64,000 nucleotides of DNA, taken from assembly GCA_963827545.1 (NCBI GenBank), contig CAWHBI010000046.1:62001-126000 (forward strand), read 5' to 3'. The notes under the pieces are model-generated. The model made no database searches. It was not told the origin of the DNA and saw only the letters and a program-made list of their open reading frames with translations. A program made the position numbers and the translations under genes. The stretch is from AWTP1-13 sp963827545 (GTDB taxonomy: Bacteria > Pseudomonadota > Alphaproteobacteria > Rhizobiales > Hyphomicrobiaceae). Below, piece after piece: positions 38,980 through 50,037 of this stretch; the first letter of the stretch is position 1, and each line of letters opens with the position of its first letter.

Positions 38980-39516
38980 ATGAACGATCGCCTGACAAAG
39001 TCCGACTGGATAGAACACGGCCTGCGGACGCTGGCCAGCGATGGAGCCAACGCCCTGAAGGTTGGCCCAATGGCGACGGGGCTGAGGGTATCCCGGGGCA
39101 GCTTTTACTGGCACTTCCAAGACATTGCCGATTTCCGGTCGCAAGTATTGCGAAGCTGGCAAGAGCGCACGACCGATCAGGTCATCCAGGAACTCGAATC
39201 CGAGAAAGCTGAACCTGAGCGCCTGAAACATCTTATGAAGCGAGCATTCAACATGAAGCGGAGCTTGGACCGGGCCATGAGGTCTTGGGCCGCAGAAGAT
39301 GATGACGTTGCCAAGGTCGTTGCGTCCGTCGACGCGAGGAGGGTCGCTTACATCGCCAAACTACTGGTCGCGGCCGGAGTGGAAAGCCGGCGGGCGCTCC
39401 CTCGGGCAGCCTTCATGTATTGGGCCTATCTGGGTCAGCCTATTGTCATGGATCCCCGCCATTCATCCATAACAGCAATGGCCATGGACGATATCAGCGA
39501 CCTGTTTCAACAGTGA
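38980..39516 (+). CDS. TetR-family transcriptional regulator
   Basis: A 178-residue regulator with the N-terminal helix-turn-helix (WIEHGLRTLASDGANALKVG, VSRGSFYWHFQDIADFRSQV) and an alpha-helical ligand domain. The HTH and the FYWHF motif are typical TetR. It lies divergently from the membrane protein gene, with two palindromes in the 71-bp gap, so autoregulation plus control of that gene is likely. The ligand is unknown. The relic of a PLP enzyme begins shortly after its stop. Confidence 0.9.
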   Translation: MNDRLTKSDWIEHGLRTLASDGANALKVGPMATGLRVSRGSFYWHFQDIADFRSQVLRSWQERTTDQVIQELESEKAEPERLKHLMKRAFNMKRSLDRAMRSWAAEDDDVAKVVASVDARRVAYIAKLLVAAGVESRRALPRAAFMYWAYLGQPIVMDPRHSSITAMAMDDISDLFQQ

Positions 39517-39569
39517 ACGTCCGAAAGCACTCGTGGCCAAAATTCAAACTGAGACGCTACCTCCTGGAC

Positions 39570-39706
39570 GCCAAGGATCGGGAGGCGACCGGTGTGTCCG
39601 ACGGCTACGTGCGTCTCTCCGTCGGTATCGAGAGCACATTGACGACATCATCGCCGATCTCGAGCGGGCGTTGACAGCGGCTGGTTCGCTGGCTCGAGCG
39701 GCATAG
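39570..39706 (+). pseudogene. Relic of a Cys/Met-metabolism PLP enzyme (C-terminus)
   Basis: About 45 codons match the C-terminal end of cystathionine gamma-synthase / O-succinylhomoserine sulfhydrylase-type proteins: TGVSDGYVRLSVGIE, then after a frame change HIDDIIADLERALTAAGS to TAG at 39706. No upstream portion is present, since the tetR gene ends 55 bp before. It overlaps the antisense 3' end of the isochorismatase gene. Confidence 0.75.
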
Positions 39707-40292
39707 CCAGTCCGTCACGCCGGATCGAGTTGTTCCGAATGTCGGACGCGGTTACGATCTCTGCAAATTCACCCTGAAGATTGGCTAGTGTCATGGCGTG
39801 GACCTGCTCCGCCGTAAAGTGCTCCCCGTCAATACCGTCACGGTCAAAAGTCCACGTGGCGTCGCGCACGAGCTTGGCGTTGAACCCGAGGTTTCCGGCC
39901 ATGCGGGTGGTTGTCTCAACGCAGTGATTGGTGGTCGCACCAACGATGACCAGCGTGTCGATCGCCGATTGTCGCAGGCGCGTTTCAAGATCAGTGCCGA
40001 TGAACGCTGAGTTGACGTGTTTAATAATGACCGGCTCTCCGTCATGCTCGCGGGCGTCATCCCTGACGGCAAACCCTGGGCGCTCGACCTGAAAGGCCGA
40101 GCCAGGCTTCAGAGACGCGTGGCGAATATGGATGACTGGAGCCAGCTTGGCGCGAAAGTCAGCGAGAAGCTCGGCGATGCGCGTAACTGCGTCCGGGTTG
40201 TTACGCTTCTTACCGGAAGCCTCCCATTCGTCGAATGCCTTCTGCACGTCTACTACAACTAGAGCACTTTTCTCTGCAGTGAGACGGGTCAT
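39648..40292 (-). CDS. Isochorismatase-family cysteine hydrolase
   Basis: A 214-residue hydrolase with the family D-K-C triad: D15 (VVDVQKAF), K91 (IIKHVNSAF) and C124 (TTNHCVETT). Known relatives include nicotinamidases, ureidoacrylate amidohydrolases and isochorismatases; the substrate is not evident. The C-terminal 20 residues after about position 193 lie over the antisense PLP-enzyme relic and look non-native, as if read-through replaced the original end. The ATG at 40292 begins a normal strand. Confidence 0.87.
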   Translation of the reverse strand: MTRLTAEKSALVVVDVQKAFDEWEASGKKRNNPDAVTRIAELLADFRAKLAPVIHIRHASLKPGSAFQVERPGFAVRDDAREHDGEPVIIKHVNSAFIGTDLETRLRQSAIDTLVIVGATTNHCVETTTRMAGNLGFNAKLVRDATWTFDRDGIDGEHFTAEQVHAMTLANLQGEFAEIVTASDIRNNSIRRDGLAMPLEPANQPLSTPARDRR

Positions 40293-40433
40293 CCGGGGCT
40301 CCTACTCTGAACGGAGGGGACTGGACCGCTCCGTCACGGGACCATGCGGCGCGACGTCGATGACGTGACGAGCTTCCTCGGCGATGACCCGCCGCTTTTG
40401 GCCGCCCTTCGTCCCGGCGTTGCGGGGAAGGGC

Positions 40434-42369
<1,936 letters not shown>

Positions 42370-42593
42370 AGGGATTCCTTATGCCCCGGGGGACGCCCCA
42401 GTGGGACACCTTCGTGCCGCCGCCGTCCCAGGGGTCTGCCGAACGCCTGCGCCGCCTCTGGCCAAGCTCGTGTGCTACGTAACATAGGTGTGTAGAGGAT
42501 CTTTGCCAAGTTTAGGGCCGCGACCGGCAATTATTCGAGGGTTGCGGTCCGGCGGGCGGCGATCGGGCGCCAAGCAAGGAAGGTCGGGCTATT

Positions 42594-44024
42594 TCAAGAC
42601 GTTTCCAGCCCGCCCGCGCCTCGACGCCAAGAAAAGGCGCGAGCGGGCGTGTTCATTCCAGTGAACTCTGCCCTCAGGTGGGCGCGGCAACAAGGATTGG
42701 CCCAATGGTTCAGGGGCGGCACCGCGATCAGCCTGTCCCCGCGCCGGAAGCAGGGGACCATGGCGGCAATTCCGGCCGGGACATGAGATGCATCGGCATC
42801 CTGGCGCAGCAGACGGCCCGCCTCGGCGCTGCCCAGCGCGCTGACCTCGACAGGGCCGCCCGCAAAGTCGGGGCTGATGCCGACCCGGAAACGGCCGTCC
42901 CAAAGCTCCTTCTCGCCCGCCGCCATGGTTAATCGAGGGAGCGGTTCGCGGCCGGGCTCGCGTTCGATGATGATGGCTCCGCCCTTGGCCGTGATCATGG
43001 CCCGCGCCAAGGTCCACTTTGCAGTCCCGGCCGGATCGGCGGAACGCAGAGCCTCGACGATCGCTTCGAGCTTTGCCAGTGGCACCGGCTGATCCGAGCC
43101 GCCGGCAGCGGCGATGGCGCGGCCCAGAACGCGCAGCGCGATCTCGGCCTCCACCCGCTGCAGCCTGCCGCGGTCGACCGTGACATAGCCGCAGGGATCG
43201 ACGTGGACGGCCCCGTGGCTCTCCCTGCAGAACTGCGCGACGGCCTCCTCGATGGCTGCTCGAGCCCGCCGCAAGCGTCCCGCGCTCAATGCCAGCATGG
43301 CGTCCGTGAGCCCCAGGGCGTCGAGCTGCGCTTTCGCCGCTCGCAGCCGGGAGCGCTCGTGAGCCGGCGACTGATTGCTCGGGTCCTCCACCCAGGTGAT
43401 GCCTCGAGCCTCGAGGGTGGCAACCAGGCGCGCCTTCGGCAGGCCCAGCAGGGGCCGCGCCAGGGCCAGCTCGGCAGGCTCGAGGGCATGATCGGCAGCG
43501 ACTTCGGCGAGGTCGGTGACGGGCGCCATGGCGGTGAGCCCGTCCAGTCCGCTGCCGCGTGCCAGGCGCATCAGCAGCGTCTCGGCCTGGTCCTCGCGCG
43601 TGTGCGCCGTGAGCAGCAGCGCGATGCCGTGCGCGCGCATGTAGGCGCCCATCAGGCGGTAGCGCGCCGCCCGCGCGGCGGCCTGGACGCCGGCGTGCGG
43701 CGCGCCGTGCCACACCAGCGTGGCGTGCCGGTAGCCAAGCCCGTGAGCCTGCGCGGCGACACCCTGAGCCTCGGCTGCGGACTGCTCGCGCAGCCCATGG
43801 TCGACGGTCAGCACCGTGTGCTGCGAGGGCTCACGGCCGGCCCCGCGCAGCCACTCGGCGAACAGCACCATGAGTGCCGTGCTGTCGCTGCCGCCAGACA
43901 CGGCCAGCGCCACGGCAGGCGCCAATGGGACCGGCCGGCCGACATCGAGGAGCGGCGCAAACAGCCCATCGAGCTCATCGGGCCGGATCGGCTCGGCGAG
44001 GCTGGGGCTTAAGGATCGGGGCAT
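42594..44024 (-). CDS. tilS: tRNA(Ile)-lysidine synthase
   Basis: Attaches lysine to C34 of the CAU anticodon of tRNA-Ile, converting it to lysidine, which reads AUA. The PP-loop SGGSDS is at about 43-48, followed by a normal N-type ATP pyrophosphatase domain (VDHGLREQSAAEA, LLTAHTREDQAETLLMRLAR, PLLGLPK). At 476 residues it has the long C-terminal extension found in alphaproteobacteria. It sits between cpoB and ftsH as usual for the cluster. Confidence 0.95.
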   Translation of the reverse strand: MPRSLSPSLAEPIRPDELDGLFAPLLDVGRPVPLAPAVALAVSGGSDSTALMVLFAEWLRGAGREPSQHTVLTVDHGLREQSAAEAQGVAAQAHGLGYRHATLVWHGAPHAGVQAAARAARYRLMGAYMRAHGIALLLTAHTREDQAETLLMRLARGSGLDGLTAMAPVTDLAEVAADHALEPAELALARPLLGLPKARLVATLEARGITWVEDPSNQSPAHERSRLRAAKAQLDALGLTDAMLALSAGRLRRARAAIEEAVAQFCRESHGAVHVDPCGYVTVDRGRLQRVEAEIALRVLGRAIAAAGGSDQPVPLAKLEAIVEALRSADPAGTAKWTLARAMITAKGGAIIIEREPGREPLPRLTMAAGEKELWDGRFRVGISPDFAGGPVEVSALGSAEAGRLLRQDADASHVPAGIAAMVPCFRRGDRLIAVPPLNHWANPCCRAHLRAEFTGMNTPARAFSWRRGAGGLETS

Positions 44025-44090
44025 GGCCAGTCCAGCCTAAGCCTGCCGCCGGGGTCGAGAAAGCCCGCGGCACGCCTTTGCGGCTGTTTT

Positions 44091-45107
44091 TCAGGCCCCG
44101 CAGCCGCTGCGCTGGCGCTCGGCCTGGGCGATGCTTTTCACATGCGCCGGCGGATTGGGGTACTTGGTCGCCAGCTCGTTGAAGGACGAGCAGGCGGCAT
44201 CCTTCTGCCCCAGCCGCTGCAGCGACATGGCGAGCTTCAGCAGGGATTCCGGCGCTTTCTGGCTCTTGGCGTGGTTCTGGTACCCCTTGAGGAAGGCGGC
44301 GGCCGCGGCCCGGTATTGGCCGCGCACATAATGGCTCTCACCCAGCCAGTACTGCGCGTTGCCGGCGAGCTGATGGTTCGGGTGGCGTTTCAGGAAGTCG
44401 TCGAAGCCGGCTTCCGCCGCCCCATAGTCCTTCTGCAGCAGATAGCCATAGGCCTGCTCGTAGAGCTGCTGCGGCGGCACGTCGGGCTCGGTCTGGCCGC
44501 CGCCGGGCGGCTGAGTGGCGGCAGTGCGCGGCCCGCCCCCTCCTGGGGGAGGCGAGAGCAGGCGGTCGATCTCGTCGCGCTGGGCGCTGGGAGCGACGGT
44601 GGTGGAGCCAAAGCCCGGCGGCTGGCTGCGGGGCGGCCGGTCATCCTCGGTCTGCGCCTTGCCGGAGCCGAGGTTGCGCACCTGGTCCTGCAGGTTCTCC
44701 AGTTGGGAAGCCAGCGCCCTGATCTGCGTCTCGATGGCGTCGAGGCGGCCGGCATCGGAGGCACTGAAGGCGGCCGCCGGACCGGGTCCCGCCCGCGGGG
44801 AGGGGGGCGGCGCCGTTGCGCCCTTGGCCAGCGATTCCAGGGTGCCGATAATCACATGGAGGTCGACCAGCTGCTCCTCCAGCTGCTCGACGCGCCGCTG
44901 CAATCCGCCCTCCGATGCCGGCGGCAGGTCTCGGGCCGCGGGGCCCGGGGCCTTGGCCTGGGGCAGAGGCGGCCGTGGCCCAGGCGCCGGCGGCGCCTGC
45001 TGGGCCAGGGAAAGCGAAACGGAAAGGGGGACCAAGAGGGTGGCCGCGAGCGCCAATGCGCTCACGCAAGCCCAATTCCGAGACCAGTTGCCTGCCGTCG
45101 ATGTCAT
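44091..45107 (-). CDS. cpoB: Cell division coordinator CpoB
   Basis: Periplasmic Tol-associated protein (formerly YbgF) that coordinates peptidoglycan synthesis and outer-membrane constriction. A signal peptide (NWACVSALALAATLLVPLSVSL) is followed by a coiled coil (GGLQRRVEQLEEQLVDLHVI), a proline-rich linker, and C-terminal TPR repeats (DYGAAEAGFDDFLKRHPNHQ, YRAAAAAFLKGYQN). The ATG at 45107 (MTSTAGNWSRNW) gives a standard length of 338 residues; an upstream ATG at 45185 would lengthen the leader. Downstream of pal on the same strand. Confidence 0.93.
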   Translation of the reverse strand: MTSTAGNWSRNWACVSALALAATLLVPLSVSLSLAQQAPPAPGPRPPLPQAKAPGPAARDLPPASEGGLQRRVEQLEEQLVDLHVIIGTLESLAKGATAPPPSPRAGPGPAAAFSASDAGRLDAIETQIRALASQLENLQDQVRNLGSGKAQTEDDRPPRSQPPGFGSTTVAPSAQRDEIDRLLSPPPGGGGPRTAATQPPGGGQTEPDVPPQQLYEQAYGYLLQKDYGAAEAGFDDFLKRHPNHQLAGNAQYWLGESHYVRGQYRAAAAAFLKGYQNHAKSQKAPESLLKLAMSLQRLGQKDAACSSFNELATKYPNPPAHVKSIAQAERQRSGCGA

Positions 45108-45382
45108 GGTGGTGCGTGCGTTCCTGTGGGCCGGAACCCGGCGCCGCGGTTGTCTCTCTTCAGCACGACTTCGCGACGCGAGCAAGGCGCGTGCACGAGT
45201 TGAGACCGGCCACCGCTTCAGCGTATTGGGCCTGGGTGTGCCCGGACGGCCAGCCGGTGCGGCAAGACGGTCACAGTGCCGGAACGGGGCGGCCTCCAGC
45301 CTGATTCAGGGGTGAGTGCAAGGGTCTGGCCCTCACATGCGCCGCCGTGCCCCAGAGGCCAAATGTTGGCCGCACGGAGCGC

Positions 45383-45889
45383 TCAGGAACGGGCTTCGTG
45401 GCGGCTGTTCAGAACGGTCTGCGACCGGCGATTCTGCGACCAGCAGGATATGTCGTTGCACACTGCCACAGGGCGCTCCTTGCCATAGGAGACCGTGCGG
45501 ATGCGCCCCGCGTTGATGCCGTGCCGCGCCAGGTAGTCGCGCACCGCCTGGGCCCGTTTGGCGCCGAGCGCGATGTTGTACTCGCGGGTGCCACGCTCAT
45601 CCGCATGGCCCTCGATGGTGATTGTGTACTGGGAATACTGCTGCAGCCAGCGGGCCTGATTCGCCAGCGTTTGCTGGGCTTCCGTGGTCAGGTCCACGCT
45701 GTCGGTCGAGAAGTACACGAGGTCGCCGGCGTTGATGGCGAAGTCGCGCGCCGATCCGGGGGGAGCAGGACCATTCTTGTTGGCGAGGTCTTCCGGCCGC
45801 GGGTTATTGGCACACGCGGAGATCGCGAGCCCGACGACAACAGCTGCGCAAAGGCCCAATGCCTTCTTGCGCCACGTCGAAAGCTCCAT
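45383..45889 (-). CDS. pal: Peptidoglycan-associated lipoprotein Pal
   Basis: Outer-membrane lipoprotein that anchors the envelope to peptidoglycan in the Tol-Pal system. A lipobox (GLAISAC, lipidated C26) follows the signal peptide; an OmpA-like peptidoglycan domain includes YFSTDSVDLTTEAQQTLANQ and the conserved TIEGHADERGTREYNIALGA with RAQAVRDYL. At 168 residues it is a normal size. Between cpoB and tolB, although about 350 bp separate it from the upstream small lipoprotein gene. Confidence 0.96.
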   Translation of the reverse strand: MELSTWRKKALGLCAAVVVGLAISACANNPRPEDLANKNGPAPPGSARDFAINAGDLVYFSTDSVDLTTEAQQTLANQARWLQQYSQYTITIEGHADERGTREYNIALGAKRAQAVRDYLARHGINAGRIRTVSYGKERPVAVCNDISCWSQNRRSQTVLNSRHEARS

Positions 45890-46097
45890 AGCTAGCCCCT
45901 TTCCTGCGCCTGCCCTCTCAAGGCCTGCGGCGTTCGAGTCGACGATTTTTCGGCACAGCTCGGCCTCTTAGCCGATGCTTCGCGCGAAAATGTGACCGCT
46001 GCGCTGGATCGTGAAACGCTGCTTCGGCAGGTTCAGGCAATGCGGCGTGGCGGGTTTTCCCCACAATGCACGCAAGAAATGAACGGAATCGAAAGGC

Positions 46098-46138
46098 AAA
46101 GCCGCACCGCGGCAGCGTAATGCGCACGGTGCGGCTTT
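46098..46138. terminator. Strong hairpin upstream of pal
   Basis: Perfect 12-bp arms AAAGCCGCACCG (46098-46109) and CGGTGCGGCTTT (46127-46138) with a 17-base loop. On the minus strand it follows the small lipoprotein gene (46238) and precedes pal, with TTTGCCTTTCG beyond the stem, so it probably terminates or attenuates that transcript. The remaining 45890-46097 and 46139-46237 sequence holds no gene I can support. Confidence 0.7.
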
Positions 46139-46237
46139 GATAACAAAAAGCATCATCGGCCTGCCCAGGACTCCCACCCCCGACGAACCAAGGGATGGTT
46201 ACTCGCCCAAAGCCAGGCCGATGCCGCTGTCGTGGGT

Positions 46238-46369
46238 TTAGCGCGCTACGTTCTCGACAGGCACGTCGGCGCCGAGCTTCATCGGAGCATGAGCAACCTC
46301 ACGGCGGCATGCACCCAAAGCGACGGCGGCGACCAGCGCCGAGATAACGATCACGTTTTTGACGTTCAT
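46238..46369 (-). CDS. Very small lipoprotein
   Basis: A 43-residue protein: MNVKNVIVISALVAAVALGA followed by CRREVAHAPMKLGADVPVEN VAR. A lipobox (LGAC) with a hydrophobic signal peptide is clear, and AGGAGAGA precedes the ATG at 46369. The mature peptide is only about 23 residues with PMKLGADVP. It lies between tolB and pal on the same strand, which suggests an envelope role. It is too short for common ORF cut-offs, and I recall small lipoproteins of this kind in Rhizobiales without an assigned function. Confidence 0.7.
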   Translation of the reverse strand: MNVKNVIVISALVAAVALGACRREVAHAPMKLGADVPVENVAR

Positions 46370-46617
46370 AGTCTTCTCTCCTAGCACGTGTTCGGCAATC
46401 GCACCTATTTGGCTACCGGTCTACAACGTTCAGATCAAGGACGCAGCTGCTGATCTCGGGGTTTTGCAGGCCGGTTGATGCGGAAATGCCACTTACATTT
46501 GGTGCACATCGGGATGCCGGAACGCTATACAGAGGCTGCGTGAAGGCCCACCGATGCTAACGGGCCCCGCTCATCTCCAGGACACACCAGACAGGTTAAA
46601 ACAGCGTAAAGTGACGT

Positions 46618-48024
46618 TCAGTTTCGCAACGGTCCCCAGGCCGGGTCGGACCCGAAGGACGGGGTCTGGACCTGGCGCTCGTTGTAGCCCGTCAGATCAA
46701 TGGAAAACAGCCTGGGACCGCCGCTGGCGCCCTGGCTCTCACGAAAGAACAGAATCACCCGGCCGTTGGGCGACCAAGTCGGGCCCTCGTTGTGGTAACC
46801 CTCGGTCAGAATGCGCTCGCCGGCCCCATCGGGACGCATGACGCCGATCAGGAAGTTCCCGCCCATCTGCTTGGTGAAGGCGATGAGGTCGCCGCGGGGC
46901 GACCAGACCGGTGTGGCATAGCGGCCCTCGCCGTGGCTGAGGCGCTTGGGACCCGACCCGTCGACGTTCATGATGTGGAGCTGCTGCGCCCCGGCGCGGT
47001 CGGATTCGAACACGATGCGGCGTCCGTCGGGGCTGTAGCAGGGGCCGGTGTCGATGCCGTCAGAGCGAGTGAGCCGGCGGGTCTGGCGCGAGCGCAGGTC
47101 CATTTCCACGACGGCAGTGACGCCGCCCTCGCCGATGCTCATGACGATGCGCTGGCCGTCGGGAGAGAACCGGGGCGCAAACGTCATGCCGGGGAAATTG
47201 CCGAGCATCTCGCGCTGGCCCGTATCCATGTTCATGAGGAACACGCGCGGCTGCTCGCCCGTGTACTGCAGATAGGTGATCTCCTGGGCGGTGGGACTGA
47301 AGCGCGGGGTCAACACCAGCTCGCCGCCCTGGCTCAGGAGGCGGACGTTGGCGCCGTCCTGGTCCATGATGGCGAGGCGCTTGCGGCGGCGGTCCTTGGG
47401 GCCGGTCTCGTCGATGAAGACGATCTGCGTGTCGAAGTAGCCCCGTTCGCCCGTGAGGCGCTCGTAGACCTGGTCGGCGACGCGATGCGCGAGACGGCGC
47501 CAGTCGTTGGCGTCGGCGGCGAAACGCTTGGCGACCATCTCGCGCTGCGAGGTCACGTCGTAGAGGCGGAACTCGCTGAAGTAGCGGCCGTCAGGAGCGC
47601 GGCCGGCGCGGCCCACGACCAGGGCCTGCGCCCCGATCACGCGCCAGTCCTGGAAACGAGGCGCCGCGTTGAGGTCGCGCAGGCGATCGATGAAGGAGGC
47701 AGGGTCGAGCGGGCGGAACAGGCCCGAGCGTTCCAGGTCGCTTGCCACCACGCCCATGACCTCAGATGCGAAGCGGAGATCCTCGCCGAAGAACTCGTGA
47801 ATAGCGATCGGGATGGGTGCGATGGTGCCCTCGCGCTGCGTGCCTCGCAGGCCGCCTTCCAATTCCGCCTGCCGCTGCGCAGCCACGGGCGCGCTCCAAC
47901 CCAGAGCCGCCAGCGGCGACAGCGCCAGGCCGCCGAGGCCGAGCGTGATGCGGCGCCGACCGAGGTCGGGACCATCGTTGAGATTGTATCCGTTGACGGG
48001 GTGCCATTTTGCCTTCGCCCTCAC
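46618..48024 (-). CDS. tolB: Tol-Pal translocation protein TolB
   Basis: Periplasmic beta-propeller that binds Pal and colicin-type ligands. Residues about 45-180 hold the N-terminal domain (FFGEDLRFASEVMGVVASDL) and about 200-460 the six-bladed propeller (RLAIMDQDGANVRLLSQGGE, VLTPRFSPTAQEITYLQYTG, CYSPDGRRIVFESDRAGAQQ). Two starts are possible: GTG 48024 (VRAKAKWHPVNGYNLNDG) or ATG 48096, whose first codons are read through a dispersed repeat; the former is preferred. The leader GRRRITLGLGGLALSPLAAL is twin-arginine-like. TolA lies upstream. Confidence 0.95.
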   Translation of the reverse strand: MRAKAKWHPVNGYNLNDGPDLGRRRITLGLGGLALSPLAALGWSAPVAAQRQAELEGGLRGTQREGTIAPIPIAIHEFFGEDLRFASEVMGVVASDLERSGLFRPLDPASFIDRLRDLNAAPRFQDWRVIGAQALVVGRAGRAPDGRYFSEFRLYDVTSQREMVAKRFAADANDWRRLAHRVADQVYERLTGERGYFDTQIVFIDETGPKDRRRKRLAIMDQDGANVRLLSQGGELVLTPRFSPTAQEITYLQYTGEQPRVFLMNMDTGQREMLGNFPGMTFAPRFSPDGQRIVMSIGEGGVTAVVEMDLRSRQTRRLTRSDGIDTGPCYSPDGRRIVFESDRAGAQQLHIMNVDGSGPKRLSHGEGRYATPVWSPRGDLIAFTKQMGGNFLIGVMRPDGAGERILTEGYHNEGPTWSPNGRVILFFRESQGASGGPRLFSIDLTGYNERQVQTPSFGSDPAWGPLRN

Positions 48025-48030
48025 TGTGCT

Positions 48031-48180
48031 TCTCCCTCTCCCCGTTCTTACGGGGAGAGGGTCGGGGTGAGGGGCGGCCCCAAGAAACGTCGGCACTTTG
48101 TGCCGCCCCTCACCTCATGCCGGAGGCATGGCTCCGCCATGACCCTCTCCCCATGCTGAAGAAGCATGGGGAGAGGGAAC
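48031..48180. repeat. Long CCCTCTCCCC dispersed repeat, copy 2
   Basis: The same nested parts as copy 1 at 29089-29237: CCCTCTCCCCGTTCTTACGG stem, TGAGGGGCGGCC/GCCGCCCCTCACC arm, ATGCCGGAGGCATGGC and CCCCATGCTGAAGAAGCATG GGG. It separates tolB from tolA and ends 8 bp before the tolA stop. Confidence 0.85.
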
Positions 48181-48187
48181 AAGCGCA

Positions 48188-49564
48188 TCACATCATCTGG
48201 CTGGGATCGAAGTCCCACGTGATCGTCCTCCAGGTGGTGTACTTGTCCTGCGGTAGCGGAAACGGCGTGCACTCCTTCACCGCCCGTATAGCCGCCTCCG
48301 CGGCAAGCTGGAACAAGGCATCGCCCCGCGGCCGCTCCACTTGCGGGTCGCCAGCCAGGGTGCCGTCCCTGTTCATGCTCCAGCGCAGCGTCACGACCGG
48401 CGTGTCGCTGCCGCCGCCACCGGAAGGCAGCCGCCAGCACCCCCTCAGCCGGGAGCTGATGATGCCCTTGAGCATGGCGACCTCGCTCGCCGATATCTGT
48501 TGATCGCGGCCTTCGGGGGCGCCCAGCGCCGGGCCCCTTCGCCTTGGTCGGCTCGGTGGGCGGGGCGGAGGGCGGCGGCGCGCTGGCGTTGGGAACCTTG
48601 TTGAGCAGGGCTGCGATCTTGTCGGCATCGAACTGCTTCTGCTTCGCAGCCTCGGCCTCCGCGCGCTTCTTCTCGTCCTCGCGCTTCTTCTTGAGCGCGG
48701 CCTCCTTGCGCTTCTTTTCCTCCTCCAGCTTCTTTTTCAGCTCCGCCAGCTTGCGCTCCTCCTCCTGCCTCTTCAGCTCGGCTTGCTTGCGTTCTTCCTC
48801 CAGCCTCTTCAGCTCGGCCAGCCTGCGCTCTTCCTCCTGTTTTTTCAGCTCGGCCTGCCGGCGCTCCTCCTCCAACCGCTGCTCTTCGGCGCGCTCCTCG
48901 CCGGCTGCTCTTCCGCCTTGCGCTGCTCGTCCGCTCTCTGCTGCTCCTCGGCCAGACGCTGCGCTTCGGCCTTGCGTACCTCCTCGGCCCTGCGTTGCTC
49001 GTCGGCCTTGCGCTGCTCGTCGGCCCGGCGCAACTCGTCCGCCTTGCGCTGCTCATCGGCCCGTCGCTCCTCGTCGGCGCGACGCTGCTCCTCCGCTTTC
49101 AACTTCTCCTGCGCCTGCCGTGCCTGCTCCTGCAGCATCGCCTCGCGCTTCTTCTGCTCATCGGCAGCCGGTGGCGGCGGTGGCGGAGGCTCGACAGGAG
49201 CCGGAGGCGGCGGAGGCGGTGCCGACGCGAGCTTCTGGGCGATGGGGTCGGACTTCGGCTCGGGCGGCGGTGGAGGCGGAGGGGCTGGCGGCGCCGCCGC
49301 GACCGGCTTGGGCTTGGCAGCTTCCTTCTTGGCCACGTCGGCCTTCGGCGATTCTTTGTTCTGCGCCTGCAGCTGCTTGGCGGTGCGCGCGCCTTGCTTG
49401 AGCTTCGTCAGCTCGCCCTCGGTCACCAGACCAGTGATGATCGGCTCGGGCTCGGGCGCGCGAAACTCCCGCTGCGACTGGATGGTGATGAAAGCCCATC
49501 CCAGGATCGCGGCGTGCATGACGATCGAGACGAAGAGCCCGAAGTGCACTGGGCCTCCCTTCAA
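48188..49564 (-). CDS. tolA: Tol-Pal energy transducer TolA, frameshifted
   Basis: Inner-membrane protein linking TolQ/R to the outer membrane (about 459 residues). An N-terminal helix (VHFGLFVSIVMHAAILGWAF) is followed by a proline-rich linker (PPPPPPEPKSD) and a long repeated alpha-helical Ala/Glu/Arg domain, then a C-terminal domain 3 (SASEVAMLKGIISSRLRGCW, NRDGTLAGDPQVERP). Two breaks: near 48895-48905, and one extra C at 48534-48537. Correcting both gives one normal TolA, so sequence error is likely. The helix encodes highly repetitive DNA, a known source of such errors. Confidence 0.92.
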
Positions 49565-49575
49565 CTCGCCTGGGC

Positions 49576-50022
49576 CTACCCCTCCGACTCGGTCACCAGC
49601 GACACCTTGTTGAAGCCGCCCAGCTTGATGCGCCCCATCACGCGCATGACGGTGCCGTAGTCGATTCCCTTGTCGCCGCGAACGAAGATCGGCTCGTCGT
49701 ACCCGCCTTTGGCTATGGCCTTGAGCCGCGTCGCGATATCTTCGAGCCTCACCTGCGTCTCCTGGATGAAGATCTTGCCGTCGCGCTGCACGCTGATGGT
49801 GAGCGGCTCCTTGTTGGAGGTGAGCTGCTGGCCCTTGGTCTCGGGCAGCTCCAGCGGCACGCCCACGGTCAGCAGCGGGGCCGTGACCATGAAGATGATG
49901 AGCAGCACCAGCATGACGTCGACGAACGGGGTGACGTTGATCTCGTGCATGGGCGAGTGGCGGCGCGCGCGGCTGCGCCGGCCGCCGCCGGGCCGCGATG
50001 CACGATGCAAGCTGACGGCCAT
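49576..50022 (-). CDS. tolR: Tol-Pal protein TolR
   Basis: Membrane protein of 148 residues working with TolQ as the proton-driven motor: an N-terminal basic segment, one helix (VDVMLVLLIIFMVTAPLLTV) with the conserved Asp of FVDVMLVLL, and a C-terminal periplasmic domain (KEPLTISVQRDGKIFIQETQ, GIDYGTVMRVMGRIKLGGF). ExbD is the closest relative. It lies 11 bp upstream of tolA and 15 bp downstream of tolQ. Confidence 0.96.
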   Translation of the reverse strand: MAVSLHRASRPGGGRRSRARRHSPMHEINVTPFVDVMLVLLIIFMVTAPLLTVGVPLELPETKGQQLTSNKEPLTISVQRDGKIFIQETQVRLEDIATRLKAIAKGGYDEPIFVRGDKGIDYGTVMRVMGRIKLGGFNKVSLVTESEG

Positions 50023-50037
50023 GGCTCGGCTCCGCTC

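Noticed and set aside
48995..49660. Leucine-rich plus-strand frames opposite tolA.
   Set aside because: They are mirror translations of the repetitive Ala/Glu/Arg helix of tolA, which yields Leu/Ser/Arg-rich antisense frames.
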